Origin: Betaproteobacteria bacterium HGW-Betaproteobacteria-2
Lineage (GTDB): Bacteria; Pseudomonadota; Gammaproteobacteria; Burkholderiales; Methylophilaceae
NCBI GenBank assembly: GCA_002842255.1
Contig: PHCM01000034.1
Coordinates: 1 to 10,534, forward strand
Reading direction: 5' to 3'
DNA: 10,534 nt
A program made the translations under genes and the position numbers. The notes beneath the pieces were generated by a model that saw only the letters and a program-made list of their open reading frames with translations, was not told where the DNA came from and searched no databases. This document shows positions 6,838 to 10,534 of the stretch, piece by piece (within the stretch, counting starts at the first letter, position 1; each line of letters begins with the position of its first letter).

Positions 6838-9267
6838 ATGGGCGCAGAGCAGGATACGCAACTCGATTGTTACCATTGCGGTTTGCCGGTGCCGTCCGGT
6901 ACCCGCTATTCTGCCGTGGTGCTGGATGAGCCGCGCGCCATGTGCTGTCAGGGTTGTCAGGCAGTGGCCGAGGCGATTGTCGCCAATGGCCTCGAGGACT
7001 ATTACCGCTACCGCACCGAACTCCCGCAGAATGTAGAAGACTTGGTGCCGGATGAATTGCGTGAGCTGATGCTCTACGATCACCCGGAAGTCCAGAAGAG
7101 TTTTGTCTCCCAGGCGCCGGGAGATTACAAGGAAGCCTCGCTGATTCTCGAAGGCATCACCTGCGCCGCCTGTATCTGGCTTAATGAGCGCCACCTGAAG
7201 CAACTGCAGGGTATCCAGCAGGTATCCATCAACTACACCACACATCGCGCCCGCATCATCTGGGATGAAAACCAGATCAAACTGAGCGATATCCTGATTG
7301 AGATACGCAAGCTCGGTTATCACGCACATCCGTTCAGCGCCCAGCAGCAGGAGGCCTTGCGCCTCAAGCAGCGCAAGGCGGATTTTCGTCGTCTGGCGGT
7401 GGCCGGCCTCTCTGCCGGACAGGTGATGATGATTGCCGTCGCGCTTTATGCGGGTCCATCGCAGGGGCTGGAGTTCGCCACGGCGCAACTGTTGCGCTGG
7501 TTCAGCCTGGTGCTCAGCGTGCCGGCCATGTTCTATGCAGCCTGGCCGTTCTACCAGGCTGCATGGCGAGGGGTCAAAAGCGGTCGTCTGGGCATGGATG
7601 TGCCGATCAGCCTGGGGCTGATTACCGGCTTTGCCGGCAGTATCTGGGCTACTTATCTGGGTGCTGGCGAAGTCTATTACGACACGCTGACCATGCTGAT
7701 CTTTTTCCTGCTGTCGACACGCTATCTGGAACGAAACGCACGCGAGAAATCGATCGAATCGGCGGAGAATCTGCTACGCTTGGTGCCTGCTGTCGCTACG
7801 CGCCTCAACGCCGAGCAGCAACTGGAACTGATTCCGCTGATGGAGCTCAAGGTTGGCGACCTGATTGTTGCCAAGCCCGGTGAAACCATCGCGGCGGATG
7901 GTATTGTGCAACAGGGTGAGAGCAGTGCGGATGAATCTCTGCTGACCGGCGAGAGTCATCCGCTGATCAAGACTGTTGGCAGTACGGTCTATGCCGGCAG
8001 CATCAATTATGAAAGTCCGCTGACGATCAAGGTGTCGGCGGTCGGTGAGCATACCGTGATTGCCGGTGTCAGCCGCTTGCTGGACCGGGCGCAGGCAGAA
8101 AAACCGAGATTGACCGAACTGGCGGACAAGATCGCCGCCTATTTCACCTATGTACTGCTTCTGGCAGTGGCGCTGGTCGGCTGGGTCTGGTGGCAGGTCG
8201 ATACTTCCCGGGTGCTGGAGATCGTATTGACCATCCTCGTGGTTAGCTGTCCGTGTGCCTTGTCACTGGCTGCACCGGCGGCCTTTGCCGCTTCCGGTTC
8301 GTACCTGGTCAAACGGGGGGTGTTGCTGACGCGCGGGCATGCGCTGGAGGCACTGGCCAAGGTCACGCATGTGGTATTTGACAAGACCGGTACGCTGACC
8401 GAAGGCCGCCCTGTGCTGCAGGAAACCCGGGCGTTTGCATCCATAAGTGCGGCCGAGTGTCTGCAAATCGCCGCCAGCCTTGAGCAGCATTCCGAGCATC
8501 CTTATGCCAGGAGTTTTCAGGAGGCCTTGAAGGCAGCATCCATGGCACATTACGCGCTGGATGAGGCAGGTAATCAGCCGGGCAAGGGGGTCATGGGTCA
8601 GGTAAATGGCAAACAATACTATCTGGGCAATCTGAAACTCAATCCGGCCATCAGCGAGATCCCATCAATGGCTGAGGTCGAGGATTGCGCGACGGTCGTC
8701 TGGCTCAGCGATGACACGCAGTATCTGGCGGCATTCGTTATGGCAGACACATTGCGGCCCAATGCCCAGGCACTGGTGCAGGCGCTCAAGGACAAGGGGC
8801 TGGTGGTGTCGATACTGAGTGGCGATACCGAATCGACGGTTGCCGATTACGCCAGGCGACTGGGTATCTCCAGCTGGCAGGCTTCGGCATCCCCTGAACA
8901 GAAACTGGAAATGATTGAACAGTTGCAGCAACGCGGTGAGGTGATTGCCATGGTCGGTGACGGCGTCAATGATGCACCGGTACTGGCAAAAGCGCAGGTT
9001 TCGATTGCGATGGGCAGTGGTACGCAGATGGCACGAGCTTCCGGCGATATTGTGCTGCTAGGGGAACAGTTGCTTGAAATCAATCACGCGATTGAAACCA
9101 GCCGTTTTACGCGTAATGTGATCCGTGAGAATTTTGCCTGGGCTTTGGGTTATAACATGCTGGCGCTGCCGTTTGCCGCAACCGGCATGCTTGCGCCATG
9201 GATGGCAGCAATCGGCATGTCGGTCAGCTCGCTGATCGTGGTGCTGAATGCACTCAGGCTGAGATAA
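6838..9267 (+). CDS. ccoI: CcoI/FixI copper-translocating P1B-type ATPase (CopA2-like)
   Basis: This 809-residue inner-membrane pump exports Cu(I) to the periplasm for loading CuB of the cbb3 oxidase. A Cys-rich N-terminal domain (Cys11, Cys14, then CCQGC at 36-40) typical of CcoI-type ATPases is followed by an HMA domain with GITCAAC (Cys109, Cys112). The actuator has TGES (370-373). The membrane metal site has CPC (471-473), Tyr772-Asn773 and MSVSS (794-798). The phosphorylation motif DKTGT begins at Asp515, the HP motif is at 554-555, and the hinge GDGVND is at 707-712, so all catalytic residues are intact. The ATG at 6838 follows a weak GGA 7 bases upstream, 24 bases after the previous gene. 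The YN/MxxSS set indicates Cu(I) specificity; within the cluster it is best read as the low-rate assembly pump, not the detoxification CopA. Confidence 0.96.
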   Translation: MGAEQDTQLDCYHCGLPVPSGTRYSAVVLDEPRAMCCQGCQAVAEAIVANGLEDYYRYRTELPQNVEDLVPDELRELMLYDHPEVQKSFVSQAPGDYKEASLILEGITCAACIWLNERHLKQLQGIQQVSINYTTHRARIIWDENQIKLSDILIEIRKLGYHAHPFSAQQQEALRLKQRKADFRRLAVAGLSAGQVMMIAVALYAGPSQGLEFATAQLLRWFSLVLSVPAMFYAAWPFYQAAWRGVKSGRLGMDVPISLGLITGFAGSIWATYLGAGEVYYDTLTMLIFFLLSTRYLERNAREKSIESAENLLRLVPAVATRLNAEQQLELIPLMELKVGDLIVAKPGETIAADGIVQQGESSADESLLTGESHPLIKTVGSTVYAGSINYESPLTIKVSAVGEHTVIAGVSRLLDRAQAEKPRLTELADKIAAYFTYVLLLAVALVGWVWWQVDTSRVLEIVLTILVVSCPCALSLAAPAAFAASGSYLVKRGVLLTRGHALEALAKVTHVVFDKTGTLTEGRPVLQETRAFASISAAECLQIAASLEQHSEHPYARSFQEALKAASMAHYALDEAGNQPGKGVMGQVNGKQYYLGNLKLNPAISEIPSMAEVEDCATVVWLSDDTQYLAAFVMADTLRPNAQALVQALKDKGLVVSILSGDTESTVADYARRLGISSWQASASPEQKLEMIEQLQQRGEVIAMVGDGVNDAPVLAKAQVSIAMGSGTQMARASGDIVLLGEQLLEINHAIETSRFTRNVIRENFAWALGYNMLALPFAATGMLAPWMAAIGMSVSSLIVVLNALRLR

Positions 9268-9282
9268 TCACCTCAGCCCGAG
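9253..9282. terminator. Hairpin between convergent ccoI and DUF805 gene
   Basis: CTCAGGCTGAG (9253-9263) pairs with CTCAGCCCGAG (9272-9282) around an 8-base loop: ten of eleven pairs, with one A-C mismatch on the plus strand that becomes G-U on the minus strand. The stem includes the last ccoI codons and the loop its stop codon. A short TTT follows on the plus strand and no U-tract on the minus strand, so it is a plausible but weak, possibly bidirectional, terminator for the two converging genes. Confidence 0.5.
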
Positions 9283-9292
9283 TTTGATGGCA

Positions 9293-9628
9293 TCAGTTGG
9301 CTGGAGTCGAGCCGTACTGATTGTCTTCGCTGCTGCCTTGTTGTGCCAGCAGGACGATCATGATGATCCAGCCGATCACCGGAATGATCCATATCAGTTG
9401 CAGCCAGCCGCTACGGTTGGTGTCATGCAGACGACGTGCACCTACGGCCAGTGAGGGTAGCAGGGTGGCCAGGGAAAACAGCGAGGATAGCGCGCTGCTG
9501 ACGATACTCAATCCTACGCTGACCAGGACACAGAACAGTGCAAACCACCAGAACTCCGGTCTTTTTGCGCGCCCGTTAAAGTCCATGTACTTTTGAAAAC
9601 AAATCTTGATTGCATCTGAGAAACTCAT
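9293..9628 (-). CDS. DUF805 family small inner-membrane protein
   Basis: A 111-residue protein of the DUF805 (YhaH/YhaI-like) family, whose function is not known. The family signature is present: an N-terminal FNGRAKRPEFWWF segment (about 18-30), hydrophobic helices at about 31-60, the LPSLAVGARRLHDTNRSGW motif (about 58-76), and a final helix LIWIIPVIGWIIMIVLL (about 79-95) followed by a polar tail rich in Gly, Ser and Asn. The open frame continues 20 codons further upstream, but the ATG at 9628 is preferred: it is preceded by GGGAGG (9638-9633) at ideal spacing and gives the usual family N-terminus MSFSDAIK. The gene converges on ccoI and is probably unrelated to the oxidase. Confidence 0.9.
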   Translation of the reverse strand: MSFSDAIKICFQKYMDFNGRAKRPEFWWFALFCVLVSVGLSIVSSALSSLFSLATLLPSLAVGARRLHDTNRSGWLQLIWIIPVIGWIIMIVLLAQQGSSEDNQYGSTPAN

Positions 9629-9668
9629 GAAACCTCCCTGTTTTTGTTGATATGCGGAATGCCCGAGC

Positions 9669-9697
9669 AGCATAGCACGTTGAAACAAGAGGGTAAA
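9669..9697 (-). promoter_or_regulatory. Candidate promoter for the DUF805 gene
   Basis: On the minus strand TTTACC (9697-9692) and TATGCT (9674-9669) are separated by 17 bases, each matching the sigma-70 hexamer at four of six positions. The predicted start lies about 30 bases upstream of the GGGAGG ribosome-binding site. It lies in the 81-bp gap between the ygjP-like gene and the DUF805 gene. Confidence 0.35.
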
Positions 9698-9709
9698 AGC
9701 GTGAATTTT

Positions 9710-10420
9710 CTATAGCCGGTGCAGATGCGGCGAGAGCTGTTTCAATACGCGTTCGGCTTCCCGGTATTCGGGATAAAGGCTTTCGACCACCTGCCAGAAC
9801 CGGGGTGAGTGATTCATTTCCTTCAGGTGCGCCAGCTCATGGCAGATGACGTAGTTGATGACATGCGGATGCGCCTGTATCAGGCGCCAGTTGATGCGGA
9901 TCTCTCGTTTGCTGTTGCAGCTGCCCCAGCGGGACTGGGCGTTGGAAAGGAACAGTCTGGGCAAGGCTACTCCCAACCGGTTGGCGTACAGTTCCAGCCT
10001 GCGTGCGAAGTCGGGCTGGGCAGCTTTTTTGTACCATTGGGTTACCCGCACGGAAACGAATTCCGCATCATCGATTTCGGTCAGTCGCAGATGCAGCATC
10101 CCCTGTTCGAATTGGGGCTTGCGGTTGACGGCATCGCGGCTTAGCTTGAGCTGGATCGGGTTGCCGAGAAAGCAAAGTTCCGCTCCGTCCACCCATTGCA
10201 GCGGGGATGGTTGGTTAGCGCTGATCTGGTCCAGTTTCTTGCGTATCCATTCGGCTTTTTGCAGTAACGCACTTTCAAGCTGCGGCTGACTGATGCGTTT
10301 GGGTGCGTGCACGATCAGGCCTGAAGCGCCGATTTTCAGGCCGATGGTTCTGCGTGAACGGCGCTCCAGCTGGTAGCAGATATGTTCGCCATCCGGTAAT
10401 GCAAGTTGATACTGACTCAC
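9710..10420 (-). CDS. ygjP: YgjP-type M48-like zinc metallopeptidase (DUF45, SprT-like)
   Basis: A 236-residue cytoplasmic protein of the YgjP/DUF45 metallopeptidase family. The zinc site is complete: HELAH at 194-198 (His194, Glu195, His198) with a third ligand His204 in the NHSPRFW segment. Other family motifs are the N-terminal RRSRRTIGLKI (about 20-30) and RWGSCNSKREIRINWRL (about 164-180). No signal peptide is seen. The substrate is not known for most members. The start is GTG at 10420-10418, with GGAG five bases upstream, and it overlaps the stop of the preceding plsC-like gene in a GTGA tetranucleotide, indicating translational coupling. An internal ATG is not required to explain the alignment to the family N-terminus. 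Confidence 0.92.
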   Translation of the reverse strand: MSQYQLALPDGEHICYQLERRSRRTIGLKIGASGLIVHAPKRISQPQLESALLQKAEWIRKKLDQISANQPSPLQWVDGAELCFLGNPIQLKLSRDAVNRKPQFEQGMLHLRLTEIDDAEFVSVRVTQWYKKAAQPDFARRLELYANRLGVALPRLFLSNAQSRWGSCNSKREIRINWRLIQAHPHVINYVICHELAHLKEMNHSPRFWQVVESLYPEYREAERVLKQLSPHLHRL

Positions 10421-10534
10421 CTTTGCTCCAGCTGCGTCATTTCCTGCTCGATCCAGTGTTCCACCTGCTGGTTGATCTGGTCCGGCTTCAAGCCAGCCGC
10501 CTGGATCGGTTGGCCGATGCTAACGGTGATCGTC
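10417..10534 (-). CDS. plsC: 1-acyl-sn-glycerol-3-phosphate acyltransferase-like protein, C-terminal fragment
   Basis: The last 38 codons of a gene entering from the right edge. The visible part, with VSIGQPI, GLKPDQIN and VEHWIEQEM, resembles the C-terminus of PlsC-family lysophosphatidic acid acyltransferases, where a V-S-I-G-x-P-I strand is followed by an amphipathic helix ending in WIE-x-EM. PlsC adds the second acyl chain to make phosphatidic acid at the inner membrane. The catalytic HX4D motif would lie outside the window, so the call rests on the tail and on the plsC-ygjP gene order common in betaproteobacteria. Its TGA stop (10419-10417) overlaps the GTG start of the metallopeptidase gene. 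Confidence 0.72.
   Translation of the reverse strand, partial: TITVSIGQPIQAAGLKPDQINQQVEHWIEQEMTQLEQR

Noticed and set aside
9629..9688. A 20-residue N-terminal extension of the DUF805 protein
   Set aside because: The extension would contain the strong GGGAGG ribosome-binding site and the candidate promoter -10, and the family N-terminus fits the ATG at 9628.

Overview
The window is a chromosomal segment from a Gram-negative proteobacterium, most likely a betaproteobacterium of the Nitrosomonadales type (Gallionellaceae, Sulfuricellaceae or Methylophilaceae-like). This is inferred from the protein sequences, the mid-50s G+C look of the coding regions, and the neighbourhood (ilvE, sco, cbb3 cluster, plsC-ygjP). 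The exact genus cannot be read from the sequence alone. There are no RNA genes, insertion sequences, CRISPR arrays or phage genes that I can see. The window looks like core genome.

Layout. Positions 1-55 (minus) hold the first 18 codons of a branched-chain aminotransferase (ilvE). A 244-bp divergent spacer follows. On the plus strand come a SCO1/SenC copper-chaperone lipoprotein (300-887) and then a complete cbb3-type cytochrome c oxidase operon: ccoN (1043-2515), ccoO (2552-3286), ccoQ (3296-3481) and ccoP (3483-4463). A perfect 13-bp hairpin terminator (4480-4515) closes that block. A second plus-strand block holds the assembly genes: ccoG (4576-6009), a FixH/CcoH-type gene with an unusual four-helix N-terminus (6019-6813), and the copper P-type ATPase ccoI (6838-9267). 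A second hairpin (9253-9282) lies between ccoI and a convergent minus-strand block: a DUF805 membrane protein (9293-9628), a YgjP-type zinc metallopeptidase (9710-10420), and the 3' end of a plsC-like acyltransferase (10417-10534).

How the genes work together. CcoN, CcoO and CcoP form the high-affinity terminal oxidase, with electrons entering through the c-type hemes of CcoP and CcoO to the heme b/b3-CuB centre of CcoN. CcoQ is a small stabilising subunit. The other four plus-strand genes supply or assemble the CuB centre: CcoI exports Cu to the periplasm, CcoG is a cupric reductase, Sco is a periplasmic Cu carrier, and the FixH-like protein is an assembly partner. The organism is therefore equipped for respiration at low oxygen. 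The usual small ccoS gene is not in the window.

I do not see a wholly new system here. The points most worth a second look are the polytopic N-terminal extension of the FixH-like protein, the missing ccoS, and the strong terminator splitting structural from assembly genes.
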